Below, in pieces: positions 43,331 through 51,547 of a stretch of 58,083 bases of DNA (its first letter is position 1; every line of letters begins with the position of its first letter). Made by a program: the position numbers and the translations under genes. The notes under the pieces are model-generated. The model was not told where the DNA came from. It was given only the letters and a program-made list of their open reading frames with translations, and did not search any database. The DNA lies in contig DATKZH010000352.1 of the NCBI GenBank assembly GCA_035528065.1, positions 1-58,083 of the forward strand, read 5' to 3'. Source of the DNA: DATKZH01 sp035528065. Lineage in GTDB: Bacteria; Planctomycetota; Planctomycetia; Pirellulales; Thermoguttaceae.

Positions 43331-43367
43331 GCAGCGGGGCGAGCGAGCGGCGTCTCGGACCGACGAT

Positions 43368-43427
43368 GTGGAGCCGCTTACGCCTTCGCGGGTAGTGATC
43401 AACCTGCGAAGCCGCAAGCGGCTCCAC
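43368..43427. repeat. 60-bp inverted repeat of the GTGGAGCCGCTT family
   Basis: GTGGAGCCGCTTACGCCTTC plus GC (43368-43389) faces GCGAAGCCGCAAGCGGCTCC plus AC (43406-43427). It lies 25 bp before the GH92 start. Confidence 0.75.
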
Positions 43428-43452
43428 CCTTCCTCAGCACGGACAAAAAGCC

Positions 43453-45804
43453 ATGCGCAACGAATCACGATCCAGCCGACTCATTGCGTTTAGCCTGCTG
43501 TTCTGCTGGATAACCGCAGCAACGACCATCGCCATTGCCGCCGAGAAGGAACCCGTCGATTGGGTCGACCCCCTGATCGATTCGGCCGCCTCGCGGTGGA
43601 TCTTCTTCTCCTCGGCATGCCGGCCGTTCGGGATGGTCAACCTGAGCCCTGATACGGACGTGAAAGGTTGGTGGAACTCCGGGTATTGCTACCGGACCGG
43701 ATCGATCTGCGGGTTCAGCCACGTGCACGCCTGGCAACTGGCCGGCGTCTCGGTGATGCCGACGACCGGCGACGTCAAGCCGGCCGAGGGCATCGAGGGC
43801 TATCGGTCAGAGTTCACCCACGACTCGGAGATCTGCCGCCCGGGCTACCACGCCGTGACGCTCGACCGGTACGGCATCCGCGCGGAGTTGACCTCGACTG
43901 ACCGCGTCGGGTTCCACCGCTATACCTTCTCGAACTCTGGGCCGGCCCGGATCCTGTTCAACCTGGGCTCGGAGGCCGTGCCGTCGCCGATGGCCGACGC
44001 ACTGGCCCGCCGAGTGGGCAACGCCGAACTGGAGGGCTACGTGGTCAACGGCCCGACCCCGCGGCGGCCCAAGCCGTGCAGGATCCACTTCGTGGCCCGA
44101 TTCGACAAGCCGCTTGCGCGTTTCGGCGGCTGGGCCGGCAAGAAGGAGCTGCCGCTTGGCAGTGTGGACGAGGTCTCCGGCAAGGATTGCGGGGCCGTCG
44201 TGGAGTTCTCGACCGCAAAGGACGAGGTGATCCAACTGAAAGTCGCCCTCTCCTACGTGAGCACGGATCAGGCACGCGTGAACCTCGATACCGAGTTGCC
44301 CCACTGGGACTTCGACCGCGTCCGGGACGACTCGCGGCGCGTGTGGAACGAGTGGCTCGGCCGGATCGAGGTGGCTGGCGGCAGCCAGGCGCAGCGGACC
44401 AAGCTCTACACCGACCTGTGGCACGTCCTCCTGGGCCGGCGCCTCACCAGCGACGTCGACGGCAAGTACTGCGACAACACGGGCCCCAAGCCCGTCGTCC
44501 GCCAGATCCCGCTCGGGCCCGACGGCAAGCCCAAGTACGCCCACTACAACTCCGACGCCTTCTGGAACACGTTCTGGAACATCAACCAGGTCTGGGCGCT
44601 GGCCTACCCCGACCTGATGCGCGAGTGGGTCAACTTCCTGGTCGACATGTACAACGACGGCGGGCTGATCCCCCGGGGCCCCAGCGGACACAACTACAGC
44701 TTCGTGATGATCTCGGCCCATTCCACGCCGCTGATCGTCAGTGCCTACATGAAAGGGATCCGCGATTTCGACGTCGAGAGGGCCTACGAAGGGATGCGCA
44801 AGAATGCGTTCCCCGGCGGGCTGATGAGCAAGGCCGGCTACGAGCACGACACGTGCACGGGCGGGGGCATCGAATACTACATCGAGCGCGGCTACATCCC
44901 CGACGACCGCAAGAACATTGGCGGCTGGCACGCCGACGGCGCCGCCCAAACGCTCGAATACGCCTACGACGACTGGTGCCTGGCCCAGATGGCCAAGGCG
45001 CTGGGAAAGGACGACGATTACCGGCTGTTCATGGCCCGGGCCGGCAACTACCGCAACCTGTTCGACGCCTCGACCGGCTTCATGCGGCCTCGCAACTCCG
45101 ACGGCTCGTGGCTGGCGCCGTTCGATCCCAAGGCCCCCAAGGGGTGGTGCGAAGGCACTGCATGGCAGTACACTTGGTTCGTGCCCCACGACGTGGCGGG
45201 GCTCATCGAGCTTGTGGGTGGACGGGAAGCCTTCAACCGGAAGCTCAATTACGCCTTCGAGCAATCCGTCTCGGGGAGCTTCATCACGCCCTACGTCAAC
45301 TACGGGAACCAGCCTTCGATCGGGATGGCCCACCTGTTCAACTACTCCGGGGCCCCATGGCTAGCCCAAAAGTGGGTCAGGGAGGTCAAGGAGCGGACCT
45401 TCGGCGGGGTGACGTCCGATAGCGGCTACCGGGGCGACGAAGACCAGGGCCAGGCAGGCGGACTGGGGGTGATGATGGCGATCGGCCTCTTCCAGCTCCG
45501 CGGCGGCGCCGCCATCGACCCGGTGTACGAGATCACCAGCCCCCTGTTCGACCGCGTGACCATCCACCTCGACGAGCGATGCTACCCGGGCGGACGGTTC
45601 GAGATCGTCACCCGAAACAACTCCCCCCAGAATAAGTACATCCAGTCGGCCACGTTGGACGGCCGGCCGCTCGAAAAGCCCTGGTTCTACCACCGCGAGC
45701 TGATCGACGGGGGAACGCTCGTCTTGGAGCTGGGGCCCGAGCCGAACGAGGATTGGGGCAGCCGGCCGGAAGACGCGCCGCCTTCCATGTCCCGTGACAA
45801 ATGA
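43453..45804 (+). CDS. secreted GH92 alpha-mannosidase
   Basis: Calcium-dependent exo-alpha-mannosidase family, removing mannose from glycans. The 783-residue product has a signal peptide (about 10-30, ending AIAA). The N-terminal beta-sandwich has DPLIDSAASRWIFFSSACRPFG and GFSHVHAWQLAGVSVMP. The (alpha/alpha)6 domain has YAHYNSDAFWNTFWNINQVW, the catalytic-acid region GWCEGTAWQYTWFVPHD (Glu near 565) and the base region GDEDQGQAGGLGVMMAIGLF (Asp near 661). The linkage specificity cannot be read from this. It is likely exported for polysaccharide breakdown, and is not in an obvious operon. Confidence 0.93.
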   Translation: MRNESRSSRLIAFSLLFCWITAATTIAIAAEKEPVDWVDPLIDSAASRWIFFSSACRPFGMVNLSPDTDVKGWWNSGYCYRTGSICGFSHVHAWQLAGVSVMPTTGDVKPAEGIEGYRSEFTHDSEICRPGYHAVTLDRYGIRAELTSTDRVGFHRYTFSNSGPARILFNLGSEAVPSPMADALARRVGNAELEGYVVNGPTPRRPKPCRIHFVARFDKPLARFGGWAGKKELPLGSVDEVSGKDCGAVVEFSTAKDEVIQLKVALSYVSTDQARVNLDTELPHWDFDRVRDDSRRVWNEWLGRIEVAGGSQAQRTKLYTDLWHVLLGRRLTSDVDGKYCDNTGPKPVVRQIPLGPDGKPKYAHYNSDAFWNTFWNINQVWALAYPDLMREWVNFLVDMYNDGGLIPRGPSGHNYSFVMISAHSTPLIVSAYMKGIRDFDVERAYEGMRKNAFPGGLMSKAGYEHDTCTGGGIEYYIERGYIPDDRKNIGGWHADGAAQTLEYAYDDWCLAQMAKALGKDDDYRLFMARAGNYRNLFDASTGFMRPRNSDGSWLAPFDPKAPKGWCEGTAWQYTWFVPHDVAGLIELVGGREAFNRKLNYAFEQSVSGSFITPYVNYGNQPSIGMAHLFNYSGAPWLAQKWVREVKERTFGGVTSDSGYRGDEDQGQAGGLGVMMAIGLFQLRGGAAIDPVYEITSPLFDRVTIHLDERCYPGGRFEIVTRNNSPQNKYIQSATLDGRPLEKPWFYHRELIDGGTLVLELGPEPNEDWGSRPEDAPPSMSRDK

Positions 45805-45813
45805 CGTCCCTGA

Positions 45814-45843
45814 TTGACGAAGGGAGTCTCGGTCGGCTATCGT
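45814..45843 (+). promoter_or_regulatory. candidate sigma-70 promoter for the downstream membrane protein
   Basis: TTGACG, 18-bp spacer, TATCGT, about 95 bp before the ATG at 45941. Confidence 0.45.
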
Positions 45844-45940
45844 ACGTCAAGCGGGCGGGGGGGATACACGCGACTCCGGCCTGGGGGATCGCCGTCGATG
45901 CGATCCGGCTTCTCACCACCACCTTTCAGGGGGAAAGACG

Positions 45941-46456
45941 ATGCTTGCGAACCTGCTTCTTTTCGCGCAACAGGACATGCCCGACTTCTCGGCCGAGATG
46001 CCCGAGGCCGCGGTGGGGGCGCTCTTTGCCGGGATCCTGGTGGGCATGCTCGTTGGCATCCTCATCGGGGTGGCCATCGCGGCCGTTGTCGCCTACCTGC
46101 TGTACAGTTGCTTCCAGAGGATTCCTGCCCAGCACCGACAGATGGAACCGTGGCAGGCCTGGCTCCTGCTGATCCCGATTTTCAACGTCGTGTGGATGTT
46201 CTTCGTCTTCCCGAAGCTCACCAAGTCGTACCAGGGCTACTTCGGCGAACAGGGGCGAACCGACGTGGGCGACTGCGGGGAGAAGATCGGCTTCGCGTGT
46301 GCGGTCTGCTATGCGGTCTCTCTGGTTGGGGGATTTGTCCCGTGCTTGGGGATGATCGTCGGCCCCATTGCCGCGCTGGCGGGGTTGATTCTGCTGATCG
46401 TCTTCCTCGTCAAAGCGTTGACGCTCAAGGGCCAGATTCCCGAGGGAGCCGCGTAA
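45941..46456 (+). CDS. four-helix membrane protein (unknown)
   Basis: A 171-residue protein with hydrophobic helices at about 26-52, 70-86, 107-124 and 130-155. The segment QMEPWQAWLLLIPIFNVVWMF followed by FVFPKLTKSY is a pattern seen in small DUF4328-like or related membrane proteins of unknown function (recognition is tentative). The ATG at 45941 follows AGGGGGAAAG. No partner is evident among the neighbours. Confidence 0.7.
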   Translation: MLANLLLFAQQDMPDFSAEMPEAAVGALFAGILVGMLVGILIGVAIAAVVAYLLYSCFQRIPAQHRQMEPWQAWLLLIPIFNVVWMFFVFPKLTKSYQGYFGEQGRTDVGDCGEKIGFACAVCYAVSLVGGFVPCLGMIVGPIAALAGLILLIVFLVKALTLKGQIPEGAA

Positions 46457-46626
46457 GACGGACTTTGGGGAAGAACGTAGGAGCGCAGGCATCGTGCCCG
46501 GTTTCCCGGTCCGGGAGTCGGGTTTGACAGGCTGGAAGCCTGGGCTACACGACGGAGAAGGCGCCTGCCCCACCCACCTGATTGACGAGAGGAGCGGCAC
46601 TCGTCCACTTCCGGCACCGGCGCGAA

Positions 46627-47028
46627 TCAACCGCGTGCGATGATTGCCTCATTGAGCGCGTCGGCGACGCGGCGCACGAAGTCCTGATCCTTGGACGCAT
46701 ACGCGCCGGACTCGCCGGAGGCACTGGCAAGGAAGACAACGTACTCGGGCTTCTGCTTCACCATCCAGACAATTCCCCCGATGATAGGGATGGTACCCAG
46801 TCCCCAAGCGCAACAGACGCCGACGCCAATCAGAATCCATGGGCCAGTTCTATTTGGTGGAGCAACTCCGGTCCTTACCGCAGTGATCCCGCTCATCGCA
46901 AAGGTCTGTCCCGGGGTCACAAATCGTGCCTTTGTGACCATGATATCGCCTTCTCTCAAGAAGACCTGTTCCCCCTCGGTGGTAGCGTCTGTCAAGATGC
47001 GCACATTACAGACGTTACCGATGGTCAC
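46627..47028 (-). CDS. DUF6232-like small membrane protein
   Basis: A 133-residue protein. The N-terminal segment EGDIMVTKARFVTPGQTFAM followed by SGITAVRTG matches the DUF6232 pattern, followed by two membrane helices (about 63-90) and a helical tail (DFVRRVADALNEAI). The family has no known function. Start is uncertain: the frame begins at a GTG (47028) without a clear Shine-Dalgarno sequence, and a second GTG lies at 47004; the ATG at 46941 would cut the domain. Confidence 0.65.
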   Translation of the reverse strand: MTIGNVCNVRILTDATTEGEQVFLREGDIMVTKARFVTPGQTFAMSGITAVRTGVAPPNRTGPWILIGVGVCCAWGLGTIPIIGGIVWMVKQKPEYVVFLASASGESGAYASKDQDFVRRVADALNEAIIARG

Positions 47029-47141
47029 AAAAGGTCCACAGTAGGGGAAAGCAGACGACGTAAACCTTTATGGCGCAAGAAGTAACGTGGGCCGCGCCCC
47101 GAAAAATCCATTCGGGACGCGGCCACTACCGGGAGGGGGAC

Positions 47142-47167
47142 AAAAAGGACAGACTCTTGCAGGAGTC
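47142..47167 (-). terminator. possible terminator after the Cys-rich gene
   Basis: On the minus strand GACTC-CTGCAA-GAGTC is followed by TGTCCTTTTTG, about 40 bp after the stop at 47207. Confidence 0.4.
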
Positions 47168-47206
47168 GCCGCGAACAGCTCCGCGGACGCCTCCCGCTAC
47201 GCAGCA

Positions 47207-48034
47207 TCAACTCTTCTTCTCATTCTTCTCGGGATGTTCCTTCTTGGCTTGCTGCTCGGGCTTCTGCGTCTTCGGGGGCTGCTTCTTGATCTTGAAAGCT
47301 TTCTGGAATGCCTCGTTGCCGAAGACGAGCTGGAGGTGCTGGTCGGCCTTCGCCTCGGCAACCTCCGCTCGGAAACCGCCACAGAAGAACGCGACGTCAA
47401 CTCCTGCTACCTTCAGCTTGACGTCCTTGTTCACCTTGCCGCCGCTGACCGGACATGCGACTTGAACGGCCTGACCGGTGGAAACCAACTGGTGGTTGGC
47501 CTTGGCGGCATACTTCTGCGGGTCCTTTTCAAACTTGGCCTTGCAGCCCGCACAGCAGAGGTAGACGTCTGCGCCGTTGAAGGCCACTTTGACCGCCTTG
47601 GAAGCAGTTTCGCCGGAAACCGGGCAGACGATCGGGGCGCTCTCGGCCGCACAGGCTTTGCCCGACGCACAGCCTGCCTGCAACGGGCAGCCCTCGGCGG
47701 AGCAGGCGGTCGCGCCCGAACAGCCGCCGGACGAACAACCCGATTCGGCCGAACCGCCCAGCCCAAGCAAAGCGGTCAGCGGACAACCCCCGCCACTCGA
47801 GCAGCCTGTTTTCGCGTCCGACGCGACCGGACAGCCTGACTCGCCTGAACAGCAAGAATTGGCTTCCGCCGAGCAACACGCCTTGCCTTCGGCCGAACAA
47901 CAAGACACCGCGGCGGCCTGTGCGCAACAAGCCTTCTCCGCCGGAGCCGCCTTTTCGGAATCCGCAGCGATCGACAGGCCGACTACGGCGACCGCCAACA
48001 CGAGAGCCAATCCCAGCAAAACGCGAGTCTTCAT
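47207..48034 (-). CDS. secreted cysteine-rich protein with two YHS-like segments
   Basis: A 275-residue protein with a signal peptide (about 4-22). Residues 33-140 hold 17 cysteines in short blocks (CCAQ, SCCSAEG, ACCSAEA, SCCSGESGC, GCSSGGGC). Then come two YHS-like metal-binding segments: CPVSGETASKAVKVAFNGAD with YLCCAGCKAKFEKDPQKYA, and CPVSGGKVNKDVKLKV with AFFCGG. The tail is Lys/Gln-rich. There are 23 cysteines in all. Start ATG 48034 follows GGAGG. The likely role is extracytoplasmic metal binding (copper or similar), by analogy only. Confidence 0.8.
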   Translation of the reverse strand: MKTRVLLGLALVLAVAVVGLSIAADSEKAAPAEKACCAQAAAVSCCSAEGKACCSAEANSCCSGESGCPVASDAKTGCSSGGGCPLTALLGLGGSAESGCSSGGCSGATACSAEGCPLQAGCASGKACAAESAPIVCPVSGETASKAVKVAFNGADVYLCCAGCKAKFEKDPQKYAAKANHQLVSTGQAVQVACPVSGGKVNKDVKLKVAGVDVAFFCGGFRAEVAEAKADQHLQLVFGNEAFQKAFKIKKQPPKTQKPEQQAKKEHPEKNEKKS

Positions 48035-48633
48035 CCAAAACCTCCGTTCGGAAAACCGCCTCGCCGAATTCCTACGCTGCATTCTACGCGGCAGACGAAT
48101 CCATTGTTCCACCCGTCGGCCGCCAGTCAAGCCGAAAAAATGGTCACTTTCTTGGTGTAGTTCAACTGGAAGCTTCCTTCCATACCGCGTTTCGCACGCA
48201 CTCTTTCGTCAAACCATACACTAGCCTCACGGAAGACATTGACGCACCAGGCGTAGGATGGATTCGTCGGAACGCCATGTATCTGAAGACGCGTCCGAGC
48301 CGCACCACGGTCGACCGTCGGCACCGTCCAAGCGGGCTCGTCGCTCAGCCAACGCGGCATCCGCCCGTCCGCCCACCGGTTTTTTGCCAAAAGGGGCTGC
48401 CGGAAACCGGACACTTTGTCCGGAGGGCCAAACGCCGATCGCACGCCCTCGATCTCGGGCTTCGCCGCAACGGCGGTTTACGGGAGAGGCTGCCCCACAA
48501 CCGCAGATCGCCAGGCTCCCTTTCTCTGGTGGCACGCCCCCCCTTTCGCTACGGCCCCGATTCGCATACGATCCTATCGGCGCTCGAGCGCCACCTAACG
48601 AAACCGCTGGCCAACGACGAGGATCGCAGCAAG
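48035..48633. other. 599-bp divergent gap between the Cys-rich and cyclase genes
   Basis: No gene is seen; open frames that run through it join the cyclase frame but show no conserved protein. A minus-strand TTGACT-16 bp-AACAAT pair lies at 48103-48130. Confidence 0.45.
48103..48130 (-). promoter_or_regulatory. candidate promoter of the Cys-rich gene
   Basis: Minus strand TTGACT, 16-bp spacer, AACAAT, about 70 bp upstream of the ATG at 48034. Confidence 0.4.
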
Positions 48634-49284
48634 ATGGTCCGGTTGATCGACCTGTCCCATCCACTCGAAGACGGACAGTTGAGCTATCCGAGTGATCCCG
48701 AGATCCACGTCACGCCGCATCGCACGATGGACGCGCACGGCGTCAACGTGAGCCGCATTGCGATGGGCAGCCATCAAGGCACGCACCTCGACGCGCCGTT
48801 CCATTTCTTCGCCGACGGGGCCGCCCTCGACGAGATCCCGCTGGAGAGGTTCTACGGCCCGGCGCGGCTCGTGGACCTCGCGCCGGGCGGCGCGCTCGGG
48901 CCGAAGACGCCACTCACGGTGGAAATGTTCGAGCAGCACGCCGAGGCGTTTGAACCCGGAGCGAAGGTCGTCTACCGGACCGGGTGGGATCGGACGTTCG
49001 GCCGGCCCGAGTTCTTCACCGACCTGCCGTCGCTCACCCTCGACGCCGCCCGATGGATCGCCGAGAGACGCATCGCCCTGTTGGGCATGGATACCCCAAC
49101 GCCGAGCAAGATCGCGGGGCGTGAATGCCATTACGCGCTGCTTGAGAAGGGCGTGGAAATCGTAATCGTCGAGGGCCTTGCCAACCTTGACCGGTTGCCC
49201 GACCGGTTCACGTTCGTCGGCTTCCCCTTGAACTTCCGGGGCCGCGACGGCTCGCCGATCCGAGCGGTGGCGGTGATCGAGTAG
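48634..49284 (+). CDS. cyclase-family metal hydrolase (kynurenine formamidase-like)
   Basis: A 216-residue protein of the cyclase family (PF04199). The metal-binding HxGTHxDxPxH motif is present as HQGTHLDAPFH (about 47-57). Later segments GMDTPTPSKI and EGLANLDRLPDRFTFVGFPL are family-typical. Members hydrolyse amides or lactones; N-formylkynurenine is one substrate, but no tryptophan-degradation genes are near, so the substrate is open. The ATG at 48634 gives the normal N-terminus MVRLIDLSHPLEDG. It lies on the same strand upstream of the HAD cassette, parted by a repeat element. Confidence 0.88.
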   Translation: MVRLIDLSHPLEDGQLSYPSDPEIHVTPHRTMDAHGVNVSRIAMGSHQGTHLDAPFHFFADGAALDEIPLERFYGPARLVDLAPGGALGPKTPLTVEMFEQHAEAFEPGAKVVYRTGWDRTFGRPEFFTDLPSLTLDAARWIAERRIALLGMDTPTPSKIAGRECHYALLEKGVEIVIVEGLANLDRLPDRFTFVGFPLNFRGRDGSPIRAVAVIE

Positions 49285-49596
49285 CGTCGGAACCGGCCCC
49301 GGCGCCGCCTTCTCGCACCGCGCTCAGCCGGGCGGCGCTGCGTGCCGCCGGACGTGACGGACGTGCCCGACGTACTTGAACCACGCCGGCAAAATCGTTA
49401 GAAAGGAGATCGGTATTGCGAAACACGTTATGGAGTGCGGCGACTTGTCGCCGCTTTTTGCGCGGCCGGGAAACGTAGCGAGACCACTTCCAGGTGGAGT
49501 CCGGCATCGCTCGCCCCCTGGCGCAGAACGCCCAAGAAAGCGGCGACAAGTCGCCGCAGTCCAAAGAGCTTCGCTTCTCTCAGCAACCAGCGGCAA
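49285..49596. other. 312-bp gap upstream of the HAD cassette
   Basis: No gene is seen. A TTGAAC-17 bp-TAGAAA pair (about 49377-49405) could be a promoter. Most of the rest is the inverted-repeat element 49432-49562. Confidence 0.45.
49432..49562. mobile_element. 131-bp MITE-like element with 26-bp inverted arms
   Basis: Left arm GGAGTGCGGCGACTTGTCGC plus CGCTTT (49432-49457) faces AAAGCGGCGACAAGTCGCCG plus CAGTCC (49537-49562) with one mismatch. Arms contain the inner palindrome GGCGACTTGTCGCC. Translations of such arms give spurious proteins containing ECGDLSPLF. Confidence 0.8.
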
Positions 49597-50523
49597 ATGA
49601 CCTCCGGCTACTACGAAGAAGATTACCAGCGCGTGGTCGACGAGGTGGGGCCGACGCGCTTCCTGCCGGGCTCCCGCGTGGAGATCATCCGCGAGCCCGG
49701 CCGGCGCGGCCGCGTGCGGCACGTGCTGTTCGACTTCGACGGCACCTTGAGCCTCGTGCGCGAAGGGTGGCCGGACGTAATGGTGCCGATGATGGTCGAG
49801 ATCCTCCAGGCGACCGGCACCGACGAGCCGCCCCGGGCTCTGCGTGACCTCGCCTTCGAGTTCGTCATGCAGCTCAACGGCAAGCAGACGATCTACCAGA
49901 TGATTCGCCTCGCCGAGGAGGTCCGCAAGCGGGGCGGCGCGCCCGAGGAGCCGACCCGATACAAGCAGATGTATCACGACCGGCTCATGGAGCGGATCGC
50001 CGGCCGGCGCGAATCGCTCCGCGCAGGCGAGGTGCCGCGGGAGCAGATGCTCGTGCCGTATTCGCTCCAGATCCTCGACGCCCTGCGAGATCGCGACGTC
50101 GCCCTCTACGTGGCCAGCGGCACGGACGAGCAGTACGTGCTCGATGAAGCCCGGCTGCTCGGGCTGGACCAATACTTCGGCTCGAAGATCTACGGGGCGC
50201 TGGACGACTACAAGACCTTCTCCAAGGCGAAGGTGATCGAGCGGATCCTCACCGAAAACGAGGTGGACGGCGCGACGCTCCTCGGGTTCGGCGACGGGTA
50301 CGTGGAAATCCAAAACGTCAAGACGGTCGGCGGCACGGCGGTTGCCGTGGCCAGCGACGAAGCCGGCCGAAGCGGCAAGCCCGACCCGTGGAAGCGCGAC
50401 CGGCTGATCGGCGTCGGGGCCGACCTGGTGGTCCCCGACTATCGCGATTGGCGGACACTGATCGACTACTTGTGGAACGAGAGGAATAGGGAGCCCGCGA
50501 CGAAGCCAAGGCCGCGAGAATAG
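49597..50523 (+). CDS. HAD-superfamily phosphatase, first gene of cassette
   Basis: A 308-residue HAD hydrolase. Motif I is VLFDFDGTLS (nucleophile Asp46, acid Asp48), motif II YVASGTD, motif III the Lys in DDYKTFSKAKVIE, and motif IV GFGDGYVEIQN. A helical cap lies between motifs I and II (about 65-165). It is likely a small-molecule phosphatase such as phosphoglycolate-type enzymes. The ATG at 49597 has no clear Shine-Dalgarno sequence. It leads a same-strand run of six genes with small gaps or overlaps, so its substrate is probably a sugar or prenyl phosphate of that pathway (inference). Confidence 0.85.
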   Translation: MTSGYYEEDYQRVVDEVGPTRFLPGSRVEIIREPGRRGRVRHVLFDFDGTLSLVREGWPDVMVPMMVEILQATGTDEPPRALRDLAFEFVMQLNGKQTIYQMIRLAEEVRKRGGAPEEPTRYKQMYHDRLMERIAGRRESLRAGEVPREQMLVPYSLQILDALRDRDVALYVASGTDEQYVLDEARLLGLDQYFGSKIYGALDDYKTFSKAKVIERILTENEVDGATLLGFGDGYVEIQNVKTVGGTAVAVASDEAGRSGKPDPWKRDRLIGVGADLVVPDYRDWRTLIDYLWNERNREPATKPRPRE

Positions 50524-50578
50524 GCGCCTCCGTCAACACTCGCTACGTAGGGGGCGGATCGTCGCACGAGGACCGCGC

Positions 50579-51547
50579 ATGCCTTACGACCAATTCGACC
50601 GAAGCCGGCTGATCCTCCGGCCGCTGGGAGAGCGGACGCACGACCTGGATCGCTCGTGCCTCCTCTTCCCGAACAGCCCGCGCGAGCCGTTCGAGCACGA
50701 GGCCCTGCCCCCGCTCGCCGAGCGGATCGCCGAAGCGGCCCGGGCCGGCCGATCCGTGATCTTCTTCTGCGGGGCGCACGTGCTTCGCAAGGGAAACGGC
50801 CCGCTCTTGATCGACCTCATGGAGCGGGGGCTCTTGACCCATCTCGCCCTGAACGGGGCCGGGGCGATCCACGACTTCGAGCTCGCGCTGGTCGGCCGTA
50901 CCTGCGAAAGCGTCGCCCGCTACGTCTCGGCCGGCCAGTTCGGGCTGTGGAACGAGACCGGGCGCATGAACGACGCGGCCGTGGCCGGCCATCGCGACGG
51001 GCTGGGGCTCGGCGAAGCGATCGGGCGGATGATCGAAACGGAGCGGTTCCCGCATCGAGAGACGAGCGTGCTCGCCGCAGGGTTCCGGTTGGGCGTGCCG
51101 GTGACCGTCCACGTCGCGATCGGGCAAGACATCGTCCACGAGCATCCCAACTTCGACCCAGCCGCCACCGGGGCCGCCTCGTACACCGATTTTCTCGTCT
51201 TCACCGAGAGCGTTGCACGGCTCGAAGGGGGCGTGTTTCTCAACATCGGCACCGCCGTGATGGGGCCCGAGGTCTATCTCAAGGCGCTGGCCATGGCCCG
51301 AAACGTGGCCCGGCAGAGCGGCCGGTCGATCCGCGATTTCACCACCGCCGTCTTCGACGTGGCGAACCTGGGCGACGACCTCCAGACGGAAGCCCCCAAG
51401 ACCGATCCGCGATACTACTTCCGCCCCTACAAGACGGTGCTGGTCCGTACCGTGGCCGACGGCGGCACCAGCTACTACGTGCGCGGCGATCACCGGCAGA
51501 CGATCCCCGCGCTCTACGACCGGATCATCGCGAAGGCCCGCTCATGA
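50579..51547 (+). CDS. deoxyhypusine-synthase-like protein of unknown reaction
   Basis: A 322-residue protein. The segments VIFFCGAHVLRKGNGPLLID, LALNGAGAIHDFELALVGRT and FLNIGTAVMGPEVYLKALAM suggest a Rossmann-like NAD-binding protein related to deoxyhypusine synthase. This recognition is from pattern memory. Bacteria lack eIF5A, so hypusine formation is not expected; a homospermidine-type or other amine/imine chemistry is possible. The ATG at 50579 has GAGGA upstream. Its stop overlaps the next gene (ATGA), so it is coupled to the PfkB kinase. Confidence 0.65.
   Translation: MPYDQFDRSRLILRPLGERTHDLDRSCLLFPNSPREPFEHEALPPLAERIAEAARAGRSVIFFCGAHVLRKGNGPLLIDLMERGLLTHLALNGAGAIHDFELALVGRTCESVARYVSAGQFGLWNETGRMNDAAVAGHRDGLGLGEAIGRMIETERFPHRETSVLAAGFRLGVPVTVHVAIGQDIVHEHPNFDPAATGAASYTDFLVFTESVARLEGGVFLNIGTAVMGPEVYLKALAMARNVARQSGRSIRDFTTAVFDVANLGDDLQTEAPKTDPRYYFRPYKTVLVRTVADGGTSYYVRGDHRQTIPALYDRIIAKARS

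Noticed and set aside
49376..49600. Small open frame containing ECGDLSPLF
   Set aside because: It is the translation of the inverted-repeat element 49432-49562, not a gene.
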